45,993 bases of DNA from Nitrososphaeraceae archaeon (GTDB lineage Archaea; Thermoproteota; Nitrososphaeria; Nitrososphaerales; Nitrososphaeraceae): NCBI GenBank assembly GCA_016782225.1, contig JADDOW010000043.1, forward strand, positions 54,263-100,255, read 5' to 3'. Positions 27,478 through 36,136 of this stretch are shown piece by piece. Positions within the stretch are counted from its first letter, which is position 1. Each line of letters begins with the position of its first letter. A model generated the notes under the pieces. It was not told the DNA's origin. It worked only from the letters and a program-made list of their open reading frames with translations, and ran no database searches. The position numbers and the translations under genes are program-made.

Positions 27478-27479
27478 TT
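27419..27479 (+). promoter_or_regulatory. 61-bp promoter/operator repeat, copy B, before winged-helix gene
   Basis: This has the same architecture as copy A, with the palindrome GTTCCATATGGAAC at 27445-27458 about 10-15 bp before a weaker TATA stretch. It sits immediately in front of the gene at 27478. A regulator bound to the palindrome would sit at the TFB/TBP site, so repression is the likely mode (inference). Confidence 0.6.
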
Positions 27480-28383
27480 GTTTTCTTCTATTATTGAACT
27501 GCATGAGATTGATGATAGTGTGATGCAAATATTGTCACATTTTATTTTGAAAAAGCATCTATCCGCATACCAAATATTTAAAAAAGAGAAATCCCTTAAC
27601 AACAAACTCGATTATAGCATTACCAATAAAAAGGTCAAGAGGATTTTGGACCTTGATCTAATAGAAAAGATAAAAGACTATACACAACTTTCAGAAGTGG
27701 AGTTAAAACGTAATGCAATATACTATAAATTAACAGAGCATGGGCTGTTTGCTTTATATTTAAAGCACAAAACGTACTCTCCACGTCCAACAGTTGTTAC
27801 AGTGAAAGGGAAAGAAAGGCTCATACCCATTACTTTATCAAAGAATTCGTTATTGAGATATAGGGAATATGATTTTTATAAGTTCTGTTTGTATCCTTGG
27901 ATGGATCATAATACAATTGCTAGTTGTAGCCAGCAATTTGCAAAAAAGATACATGACTCATTAAGTGACATCAGTCAATATGTGGAGAAGTATCTTTTAT
28001 CTGCGTATTATGAGAATTTGCTTTCTGCACAATCTAAAAAATCTGATGATTCTCCAGGAGGAATAGATCCCGATAGCGTTGATCATATAGAATCTTTATC
28101 TAAAAAATTTGAATATTCAAAGGATAGTGGAGAAATCATACCTTTATCATATCTTAACTTTAACGAAAAAAAAATTTTTGATCAAATGTTGTATGACACT
28201 TATAAACGAGTAGTATCTATTAACCTTAAATCCTTGTATTACAGGGCTATTTTTTCGTTGGTAAGTGAAAATATAAAAGATGGGGATAAGAAAATAGTCC
28301 AGCAAGATTTAAAATTCAAAAAAATACTGACTCAATTAAACAACCACTTTCAGAGCAACTATAATTCATTATGTGAAACCTAA
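27478..28383 (+). CDS. Winged-helix protein with helical C-terminal domain
   Basis: The frame is up to 301 residues long. The N-terminus looks like a winged helix (about 15-100, ILSHFILKKHLSAYQIFKKEKS ... YYKLTEHGLFALYL), followed by an alpha-rich domain with YDFYKFCLYPWMDHNTIASCSQQFAKKIHDSL and aromatic, charged helices to the end. I do not recognise a family. The TTG at 27478 falls inside the TATA region of copy B, so GTG 27520 or ATG 27523 may be the true start; the longest frame is listed. Confidence 0.65.
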   Translation: MFSSIIELHEIDDSVMQILSHFILKKHLSAYQIFKKEKSLNNKLDYSITNKKVKRILDLDLIEKIKDYTQLSEVELKRNAIYYKLTEHGLFALYLKHKTYSPRPTVVTVKGKERLIPITLSKNSLLRYREYDFYKFCLYPWMDHNTIASCSQQFAKKIHDSLSDISQYVEKYLLSAYYENLLSAQSKKSDDSPGGIDPDSVDHIESLSKKFEYSKDSGEIIPLSYLNFNEKKIFDQMLYDTYKRVVSINLKSLYYRAIFSLVSENIKDGDKKIVQQDLKFKKILTQLNNHFQSNYNSLCET

Positions 28384-29030
28384 GAATATGGGTAATCTTG
28401 ATGGATGATCAATTGACTAAAGTTTGTTATATGCATTATAAAGAAAATGATGCTGTAAATATGCAGTCTATGCCGATAATAAAAAATTAAGTAATGGCAT
28501 GCCTGCCAATAAATGAAACTATCGTGGGCAGCAGTATATGATGGCACATGGAAAAATGGTGATGGCTAGACAAAGAGAGAAGAAAAATATCTAGATTCAC
28601 AAGGCGAAAAAGGAGACACTGCTGAAATAATGTATTTAAGGGTTGCAAGATGAAAGATAAAGGATAGACAGAAACAAAATATGAATCATAAAGAGAAATA
28701 GATGCTTCAAAAAAAAGCTAACATTTTCTTTTGGACTTGTCATATCTGTATCCAATACCCATTGATAATTGTAATAGGGGCAATAAATACAAAACATCTG
28801 CTATGGGTACTATTGGGGGGACCATCCTAGTATGACCATTCTACCTAATCATTATACGCTTTGTATTAGATAAAAAAATAATCAAGATTCTATAAACTTT
28901 TTATTCCTATACAATAAATTACTGTTTTGTTAAAGGAGATTTAAATTAATAATAAAATTAGTTATAAATATTTGTAGAAGCTTGTTTCACCATCTAGATA
29001 TACCATATAAAATAGGCATTATGAGCATAG
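28384..29030. other. Gene-poor region with the deacetylase promoter
   Basis: I see no supported gene in this stretch. A 29-codon frame at about 28401 has no family or promoter. The TATA-like ACCATATAAAATAGG at about 29001-29014 is centred about 25 nt before the TTG at 29031. Confidence 0.4.
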
Positions 29031-30218
29031 TTGGGAATAAAAATATATTATACTTTATCTTTTGCGATTTTGTCAATCCTTTTTATGGGTCTAACCCAAT
29101 ACATCTATGTTAACGCCGTTTTAGAAGATGAGGGTAATATAGTTCCATTTGTTGTTTCCAGTCCTGATATAGATACTTCATGGAGTAACGACATAACTAA
29201 TGGGTATAGCGATAGTTTCCCGGAAACGGAGAATGGAGATATTGATGGTGGTGGTAGTGGTGTTGGAGAACCATCCGCTCCAGAAAATAGGCAATTTGCA
29301 CCTGATGATGATGGCATGGACAATACCAAAGCCAATGATTTTGGGGATGTCATTCCTGAACCAAAAGCCGATGGTTTTACTAACAGTGGTGATAGAAAAT
29401 ATGATGATGCATATTATATCCCTGAGAATCAAGCCAAAGACAATACCCGTGATGCATATTCTGCAAATACTGAAGATACCATACAAGGCAGCATGCAACA
29501 AATCGACAACACTGAAAAAATGGCAATCGTTACTTTTGATGACGGTTGGAAAAGTCAATATGAAAATGCAAAACCAATTCTAGACGAATTTAATTTCAAG
29601 GCCACGTTTTATCTTGTATGTGACTATATTGGAAAAGAAAATAGGCTTACCTGGGAAGAGATCGCGATTTTACAGAATGAAGGGCATGGGATGGGTGCCC
29701 ATACCATGGGTCATGCGAATTTGGACAATATACCAATAGACTATCATAGGTATGAAATAGTTGAATCAAAGAAATGCCTTGAGGATAATGGAATTCAGGC
29801 CAATAGTTTTGCCTATCCCTTTAATTCAGGAGACGATAATGCAAATGTACTGGATTTAGTATCAGAAAATTATGATTTTGCCAGAACTGCCGGTGATGTT
29901 GCAAGAAATGACATGTATCCAAAATATACAATTGCAGGATGGAGCCATGATGCTGACAGAAAAAAGCATGGATATTCAGATTTTGAAATGCTTAATGAAT
30001 TCAAAAAACATGTTGACGGCTTTTCTAATAAAAATGGCGACGATAATCAATCCCCCTATGGCATTCCTATATTGATATATCACAAAATAGGTGATGAAAA
30101 AATGGCTGGTGACAATGGCGAAGGGTACAGCACAAGCACTGAATTGTTTAGGGCAGAAATGGAGTATCTTTACAACAATAATTTCAAAGTAGTTGCAATG
30201 GATAAGGTGTTTGGATGA
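29031..30218 (+). CDS. Secreted polysaccharide deacetylase (NodB-like)
   Basis: This 395-residue protein has an N-terminal signal/anchor (about 1-29), a long acidic, Gly/Asn/Asp-rich linker (about 30-160) and a NodB-type deacetylase domain (about 160-395). Metal and catalytic motifs are MAIVTFDDGWKSQ, GAHTMGHANL (H-x3-H) and FAYPFN. It probably removes acetyl groups from surface or extracellular polysaccharide outside the cell. The TTG at 29031 is leaderless-compatible with the TATA box; an ATG at 29021 is out of frame. Confidence 0.85.
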   Translation: MGIKIYYTLSFAILSILFMGLTQYIYVNAVLEDEGNIVPFVVSSPDIDTSWSNDITNGYSDSFPETENGDIDGGGSGVGEPSAPENRQFAPDDDGMDNTKANDFGDVIPEPKADGFTNSGDRKYDDAYYIPENQAKDNTRDAYSANTEDTIQGSMQQIDNTEKMAIVTFDDGWKSQYENAKPILDEFNFKATFYLVCDYIGKENRLTWEEIAILQNEGHGMGAHTMGHANLDNIPIDYHRYEIVESKKCLEDNGIQANSFAYPFNSGDDNANVLDLVSENYDFARTAGDVARNDMYPKYTIAGWSHDADRKKHGYSDFEMLNEFKKHVDGFSNKNGDDNQSPYGIPILIYHKIGDEKMAGDNGEGYSTSTELFRAEMEYLYNNNFKVVAMDKVFG

Positions 30219-30269
30219 GCAGGTTACATAATGATGAAATTGCATGCCCATTCATTCTATCCTGACTAA

Positions 30270-30455
30270 CTACAAGAGCAACTTTGAACCGTCTACATTT
30301 CTTTCAGAAGACGTGATGACTAGATCATTTGCTTTCAGATATACCTTCGAATTCACAGGCAGTGTTTTTTGTAATGGCTCTAATCTAGGATCTGCCAAAA
30401 CAAATCGCGCAAGTTCTAACTTATCTCTAATTTGTCCAAAAGGATTCTTTTGCAT
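30270..30455 (-). CDS. Small protein of unknown function (61 aa)
   Basis: The frame starts ATG with QKNPFGQIRDKLELARFVLADPRLEPLQ and continues KVYLKANDLVITSSERN. The amino-acid composition is protein-like (mixed charges, amphipathic helix, then a beta-like stretch) rather than low-complexity. No family or strong promoter is visible. It may be the tail of a decayed gene together with the next entry. Confidence 0.3.
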   Translation of the reverse strand: MQKNPFGQIRDKLELARFVLADPRLEPLQKTLPVNSKVYLKANDLVITSSERNVDGSKLLL

Positions 30456-30540
30456 TTCTGAGTGTTCATGTTATCAGGATTAGATGTTACAGAGAATCTT
30501 GCTTTAGTACCATTTTATCTTTAAAATTAGTTTCACACAA

Positions 30541-30793
30541 TTAGACCACTTCGCCTTCATCTTTATCCAATAGTCTGGCAAGTGCTGCCAAACTAAAATT
30601 CCCTTGCATTCGTGTTTATAGCTTCATAAACGTGTGGGATTTTTAATTCTTGACCTGTTCTATCGGAGAAATAGGTAATAATATTCTCTAATTCAAATAA
30701 TGCTTCTCTTATCATTTCCGAAATTACTTGAAAAACATGATTTGGTCTCTTTACAGTATCAATTACAACTCTTGCAAGCCACTTCTTACACAC
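30541..30793 (-). pseudogene. Possible frameshifted small gene
   Basis: A GTG-start frame (MCKKWLARVVIDTVKRPNHVF ... ELKIPHVYEAINTNA) hits a stop at 30593. Another frame then continues in protein-like sequence (GNFSLAALARLLDKDEGEVV) to a TAA at 30541. A single indel near 30595-30610 would join them into about 83 residues. Family unknown. Confidence 0.3.
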
Positions 30794-31092
30794 AACAGAT
30801 TAGAATCAGCCAACCAACCGAATCCTTAACCATTGGTTATTCATTTTCCTTGCCAGATCAAGCAAGCAATAAGTCGGTTCTTTTTTCCATAAAATATTGA
30901 ATTTATATATTAAATATTGTATATTATATTTAAAATGAAAACAACATAACATAATTACAACTGATTCTATAACGCTAATGCCGCCATTAGTCTAAGATTT
31001 TCTTTCCATATGGTCGACGTATATATTATATGCATATATTGTGTCATGATTATTACAAACAAGTTAAATACCTTAAAATTATTTTAATTTCG

Positions 31093-31365
31093 ATGGGTAT
31101 AAAATGTCCTAATTGTTCTGATGAAATGATTTTGACTGATAGATATGGTGTCGAGATAGATCACTGTCCAAGATGCAAAGGTGTGTGGCTTGACAGGGGG
31201 GAACTAGAAAAAGTAGCAAAAATGCAGAACAAGTATGATGATGACCATTATAACAAGTACCATTTTGGCAAGGATCGTGACTATGATGATGATGATGATG
31301 ATTATTACTCTAGAAGAAGACACAAAAAGAGAGGATTTCTTGAAGATATGTTTGATTTTGGCTGA
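31093..31365 (+). CDS. zf-TFIIB-type zinc ribbon protein with acidic tail
   Basis: The 90-residue product has an N-terminal zinc finger MGIKCPNCSDEMIL ... DHCPRCKGVWLDRGELEKV, the pattern of the transcription-factor zinc-finger family (PF13453-like). An Asp-rich middle (DYDDDDDDYY) and a basic RRRHKKRGFLEDMFDFG tail follow. The start is the ATG at 31093; a longer upstream frame would add poorly conserved residues in front of the zinc finger. Confidence 0.75.
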   Translation: MGIKCPNCSDEMILTDRYGVEIDHCPRCKGVWLDRGELEKVAKMQNKYDDDHYNKYHFGKDRDYDDDDDDYYSRRRHKKRGFLEDMFDFG

Positions 31366-31806
31366 TTAATTAGCAGATAGTTTTTACCAGCCATTATTAT
31401 TGTTTTGGGATAAATGCTTTTTTTTTATTTGTATATCCTGTAACTTTTCAGCTATAGTGACTATTTGCTATGGTGCCATTAAGAAGGTGATAAGACTGAT
31501 TGCTTTTGATAAAGCAAAAAATTGCTTTAATGATTATTTCCAATACAAAAATCGCTTCAATATTGTAAAGAGTATCATCGTTATACCAAATGTTTTAGAT
31601 CAATATCAACTATAGATCAATCAATCAAATATTGCCAAAAAAATTAAAACCCGCTGATTATTGGTTTACATGAGTTCAATGTTGTTAAACGATATTAAAT
31701 TTTAGACCACCTGGAGAATACAATACCAACGTTTTCACATGTTATGTTGTGGTAATTTGATATACTGCCGAAAAAAACACAATGTAGCGAATTCTTTGTG
31801 GATTTA
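31366..31806. other. Intergenic region without a supported gene
   Basis: A 71-codon frame at 31400 is Phe/Ile/Cys-rich with no promoter or family support and is not called. Nothing else is recognised. Confidence 0.35.
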
Positions 31807-32493
31807 CTATTGATCGGTGATTGAGTGCTTGTAAAGTGTATTCCAAAAAAGTAGTTCATAATCAAGAATCAATCTTGCAGATGTACGTATAGATTTTTCA
31901 CTATATGGAAAATTGACTGACGAAAGTATCAATTCATTGGATTTGCCGATAAATTCTTTTGGTAATGGAGAAGCAAAGCTGTCCAAAAATACGCAGGAAT
32001 TACCTTCAAGACCGTGATTCTTTTGCAATATGGAACTCATTTTGCCACAATTGTATCCCCAAACTGGGAGATCTATGAGAAGAGCTGTGAAAACCTCGGC
32101 ATCTGATCCATATACCGCAAGTTTCGTAAGGTAGTTTGTATATGCCTGGCATCCAGATAGGGGCTCATAGGATTCCATCTTCCTGCTATCAATATTCATC
32201 GCTTCTGCAAGGATATTCAGACTCTCAGAGCATTTATTTCTGTATTTAAACAATCAGTAAAAAGTTCGCTGGCCATGTCGTTTGATGTTTTTGATATCAT
32301 GAAAGCAAAATTCCTTTTGTCATTCGCAATTATTTTGTATTGTTCACAAACAAATATTTCTAATTTGCATTTGGATATTTTGCTTCTTTTCTAACGCGTC
32401 TATGTAGGGATGATTGTGAATTGTGTTTATAGTATTAGAGAGCTCTCTTTGTATATTCTCTATTAAAGTCAATTTACTAATATTATAAGTCAT
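31807..32493 (-). pseudogene. TenA/thiaminase II-family pseudogene, two frameshifts
   Basis: The C-terminal 148 codons are an intact TenA-like segment (LIDLPVWGYNCGKMSSIL, then LDYELLFWNTLYKH at the end). Upstream, the same family continues in two other frames: MTYNISKLTLIENIQRELSN ... LEKK from an ATG at 32493, then IFVCEQYKIIANDKRNFAFMISKTSND. Shifts near 32375-32392 and 32225-32250 break the gene. TenA proteins salvage thiamine precursors. It lies head-to-head with an intact TenA-family gene. Confidence 0.8.
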
Positions 32494-32729
32494 GTGAAAT
32501 CAGGACTGTATTATGCATTTGTATTTTGCATATATCATTCATGCTGTTATTCTATGATTCTTGATATTTTCATTTCATATATTATGTCAATACGTGCAGA
32601 TGGTCGTTCAGGTTGATTTGCAACCAAAAAATTTCGGGTATTTGATAAACGATCTATGTGATGTGTTTATGGAAACGCGTTGTTAACATATTATATCCTT
32701 CTATCAGTTAGATAAACGATGGAATTACT

Positions 32730-33410
32730 ATGACAATAACATTTGCAGATGAAATGAAACAATGCTCGATTAAAAAGTGGCAAAAAATACTAAGCCATAA
32801 ATTCGTAACAGAGATTTCCAAGGGTATTTTGCCTATGAATAAATTTTTATTTTATTTAGAGCAGGACAACTATTTCCTTCAGGTGTTTTCAGGTTTTTTG
32901 CAATCAGCAAAACAAAAAACTACTGACATCCAAATGAAAGAGTGGCTAGACAGTCTTTACAACAGTACGGTTGATTTTGAAATGGGAATGCAAAAACAAT
33001 TGCTTGATAAAATTTCTGGTGTTTCTAGTAATTCAGATATTACTAGACAAAATTTTTCTCCAAGTAGCACTACATTGGAATACACCAGTTTTCTATTGCA
33101 GATATCCTATAATGGCACTATTAATGAAATCGTATCAGCCATGGCTCCATGCCCATGGACATACCTTGAGATAGCGCAACTATTGTCAAAACACCATATC
33201 GACAATGAGGTTTACAGGAATTGGGTAGAATTCTATTGCTCAAATGAATCGCAAAAGCAAGTAGAGGAGTTAAAACATGTTCTAAACACATTGGGTGAAA
33301 ATGAGAATCAGGATGAAGAATCTAAGGAGAGAATGAAAAATCATTTTGCTTTTGCGTGTAATTATGAGTACCGCTTCTGGGATATGGCATATAATTTAGC
33401 TAAGCCATGA
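32730..33410 (+). CDS. tenA: TenA/thiaminase II-family protein
   Basis: This 226-residue helical TenA-type protein (FVTEISKGILPMNKFLFYLEQDNYFL, AMAPCPWTYLEI with the active-site Cys region, and NYEYRFWDMAYNLA with the C-terminal Glu) is of normal length. TenA enzymes hydrolyse thiamine degradation products such as aminopyrimidines for salvage. The ATG at 32730 lies about 38 nt after an AT-rich TATA-like box (about 32686-32698), so a short leader is likely. Confidence 0.85.
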   Translation: MTITFADEMKQCSIKKWQKILSHKFVTEISKGILPMNKFLFYLEQDNYFLQVFSGFLQSAKQKTTDIQMKEWLDSLYNSTVDFEMGMQKQLLDKISGVSSNSDITRQNFSPSSTTLEYTSFLLQISYNGTINEIVSAMAPCPWTYLEIAQLLSKHHIDNEVYRNWVEFYCSNESQKQVEELKHVLNTLGENENQDEESKERMKNHFAFACNYEYRFWDMAYNLAKP

Positions 33411-33638
33411 ATGAGAATTTCTTTATATCTTTTATATGTGTGATTTATCTACCTTTGAGCATACATAATTTCCCCATAGCCTCCATGCCACCAAAAAAGA
33501 AACATCATGCCATTATAACGTAATATCTGAAGTCTTGGAAGCAGAGGGAGAGAGCGCGGAGGTGCCTTTATTTTATTTGATGGTTTTTGATACTACAACA
33601 CTTTTAAATTTATATTCCTCTCTTCTTTGGCCTTTTTT

Positions 33639-33761
33639 ATGATAATAAAATGTGCAGATTGTGGCTGTAATCCTCAAGACTGTAAAAAGGGAAAATGCCC
33701 TGACTGCACGTTAGATGTTTGTTGTTGTTTATACACCAATTCCTATGCACCCAAAAAATAA
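33639..33761 (+). CDS. Cys-rich metallothionein-like microprotein (40 aa, 9 Cys)
   Basis: The 40-residue product MIIKCADCGCNPQDC ... CPDCTLDVCCCLYTNSYAPKK has nine cysteines in C-x2-C, C-x-C and CCC arrangements, which is metallothionein-like. A TATA stretch TTTAAATTTATAT is centred about 29 nt before the ATG. The start is unambiguous and the stop TAA is at 33759. It is probably a metal-binding microprotein of the cytoplasm; the metal cannot be told. Confidence 0.6.
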   Translation: MIIKCADCGCNPQDCKKGKCPDCTLDVCCCLYTNSYAPKK

Positions 33762-34521
33762 CACCTATAGAGTAGACAGAACCAAATTTTATGATAAAAC
33801 ATACAACCTGTCATAAACTGATCAATTTACCTCCAAAGCCTCCATGCCCCAAGAGATTAGGTGTCAGGCGATTAATCATCAAATTACAAATATTTAGAAA
33901 TAAAACACCGCCAAAAACAAAAAATATTTACCCCATATTGGTATCGTATAGTCTAAGGCTTGGAACCACCGAAGGTAACACCATTTTTATCACATTAATC
34001 GAAAATAATTTTTATATATTGTGTAACCAAATGCAGTATTCCTAAACATGCCTCAATTTATAATACTTCATTATTATGTTTAGACACTACCAGATACTTG
34101 TTGCCCCCAAAACCATCCAATAGTGCCATTGGCATTGAAAGTTATTTTTAATATTACATAATTATCGTTTTAATAACTATGTATTTTTCCAATTGACGTA
34201 ACAACACCATCTTCAGTGTTACTCATAGTAATAATTATTAGTTGTTGATGCTCAATCAGTATAACAAATACATAGTTAAGATATGTAATAGATAACAATA
34301 TTGTTTAATTCCATATTATACCAACTGAATCTAAATGCGACTTAATCATTAGTATTTGGTTACATAGGATATTTAAAAAAGTGCAAGTTGTAGTAGATGC
34401 CAAATAGATTATTGTGTTCAATGTTTTCTATTAATAATAAATAAAAACCTAAGATTGCAAATCTGGATCATGTTTTGTTGCATGTTTTAACAATAATATT
34501 AACTATCAGATAACCAAATAT
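33762..34521. other. Gene-poor region, possible peptide debris
   Basis: No gene is supported. An 84-codon plus frame at 33791 lacks protein character. Short minus-strand peptides with a G-G-F-G core lie at 33811-33879 and 34058-34135 (see findings). The 200 bp before 34522 are AT-rich promoter DNA. Confidence 0.35.
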
Positions 34522-35202
34522 ATGATTGACAAGGAAGAGGAAAAAAACGAATATTCTGATTCCTCAAAAGAATGGTCAGAAGCGGGATATGCTTTAGATT
34601 ATTTGGAAATAGCCGATCAAATCCCATACAAAAAGGATGGAGAACTGGTTTTGCTTGATCATATTCCTAAAACTGCAAAAAGATTACTCGACCTTGGAAC
34701 AGGTGATGGCAGGCTAATTAAACTACTAAGGACAAACCTTTCATCATTACAGGAAGCCGTAGGATTGGATGTTTCCCCGACAATGCTTAACATGGCCAGA
34801 GATTATTTCAAAAACGATCATTCAGTTAAGATTATGGCACATGACCTTTCATATCCACTTCCAAAGGATTTAGGACAGTTTGATGCGGTAGTATCTGGAT
34901 TTGCAATACATCATTTAACCCATGAGAGAAAACGGGCGCTCTATAGAGAGATATTTGATATGTTGAAACCCGGGGGGATATTTTGTAATTATGATCACGT
35001 TGCCTCATCCACCCAAAGGTTACATCAACAATTTTTAGCAAAAACCGCGGTCAAGAAGGAGGATAAATCCAATAAACTTCTGAATACTGAAGTTCAATTA
35101 GAATGGCTAAGAGAGATTGGTTTTACAGATGTTGATTGCTATTGGAAATGGCTTGAGTATGCTTTGATGATTGGTGTTAAACCCTGGGATATTATGACTT
35201 AG
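34522..35202 (+). CDS. Class I SAM-dependent methyltransferase
   Basis: This 226-residue Rossmann methyltransferase shows motif I LLDLGTGDGRLIKLL, the ribose-binding GLDVSPTMLNMA, FDAVVSGFAIHHL and the post-motif LKPGGIFCNYDHV. Substrate unknown. The C-terminal helical region (WLREIGFTDVDCYWKWLEY) is compatible with small-molecule or lipid substrates. ATG start. Confidence 0.88.
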   Translation: MIDKEEEKNEYSDSSKEWSEAGYALDYLEIADQIPYKKDGELVLLDHIPKTAKRLLDLGTGDGRLIKLLRTNLSSLQEAVGLDVSPTMLNMARDYFKNDHSVKIMAHDLSYPLPKDLGQFDAVVSGFAIHHLTHERKRALYREIFDMLKPGGIFCNYDHVASSTQRLHQQFLAKTAVKKEDKSNKLLNTEVQLEWLREIGFTDVDCYWKWLEYALMIGVKPWDIMT

Positions 35203-35266
35203 GTTCACATCTAGAAAAGAAAACGCAGGACCGATAACCAATTTCAAATACGTCACCTAGTGAATA

Positions 35267-35444
35267 ATGATACCTGTCACAGCAGATTGGGCACAACAGA
35301 TCCATCGAGCGTTCCCATATTTGCTAAATAAATGGGAAAAGTCAGGATTCGGTACCAAGAAATAAAGTCACACTCTATGATGCTTATGGAGCCTTTAAGC
35401 AATCACCCAAATTTACTTTGAAGCCAATAAGTTACAATGTTTGA
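35267..35444 (+). pseudogene. Short decayed gene remnant
   Basis: A 32-codon frame (MIPVTADWAQQIHRAFPYLLNKWEKSG) stops at 35365 and protein-like sequence continues one frame over (KVTLYDAYGAFKQSPKF ... PISYNV) to 35444. This could be a gene broken by a small indel; the family is not recognisable. Confidence 0.25.
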
Positions 35445-35584
35445 GTTTTTGTTTTTATAATCTTAACCAAGACACGACATTAAATTTAATTTATGTTAAT
35501 AATCAAAGTACCATTTTAACGATTATACCAAAAATTTAACCGATAAAGACAACTGATATACATAATAATACCTGAAAAGGTTTA

Positions 35585-35686
35585 ATGTCATCAAACAGTG
35601 GCCAATTCAGATGTGAAGCATGTGGAACTTCTTTTAATTCCCAACAAGAAATGGAGGAGCATGGAAAAAGGGAACATAACAAATAA
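35585..35686 (+). CDS. Single C2H2 zinc-finger microprotein (33 aa)
   Basis: The 33-residue product MSSNSGQFRCEACGTSFNSQ ... MEEHGKREHNK is one C2H2 zinc finger (C-x2-C and H-x4-H) and nothing else. Such stand-alone fingers occur in thaumarchaea. AT-rich DNA with a possible TATA about 25-30 nt upstream supports expression. It could bind DNA or act as an adaptor by itself. Confidence 0.6.
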   Translation: MSSNSGQFRCEACGTSFNSQQEMEEHGKREHNK

Positions 35687-36136
35687 AAGAAGGTCTCAAT
35701 ACTGCAATAAAAGACAACAGTAATATTTTTTTAATTAAATGAAACAATCAACACCCTATTTTTTTCTTATCAAACACCTTTTTGTAATCATTTTCTAATT
35801 GTCAATCACTGTTACCATCTGCTTTTCATCTTTGGGAAGTATATACAGTAGGATTAGTTAAAGCATGTTGTTTCATTCACATTTTATAGCATCAATATCA
35901 ATATTATCATCATTATACAACAGCTTTGTAAACGTTGTATTTCTCATTGTATGTAACTGTCCATAGGATATATCTTATTATGGTTGAATTTAAGACTGGC
36001 TTTATAACAAAGAGGTGATATAAATTTCTGTAATTGAATTATGGTAATGATATCATATTTGTATATGCAATCATATGCTAAATTCGCAGTAAAAGAAGTA
36101 ACTTGTGTACGACTATAGAGATCATATTCAAATGGA
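35687..36136. other. AT-rich intergenic region
   Basis: No gene is supported here. T-rich runs near 35729-35735 and 35757-35764 could terminate transcription from the microprotein gene. The right part is upstream of nothing, since the next gene converges here. Confidence 0.35.

Noticed and set aside
31400-31615. 71-codon plus-strand frame
   Set aside because: Phe/Ile/Cys composition reflects T-rich DNA; no promoter or family support.
33791-34045. 84-codon plus-strand frame
   Set aside because: Pro/Lys-rich without domain pattern or promoter, in AT-rich debris; it looks like chance.
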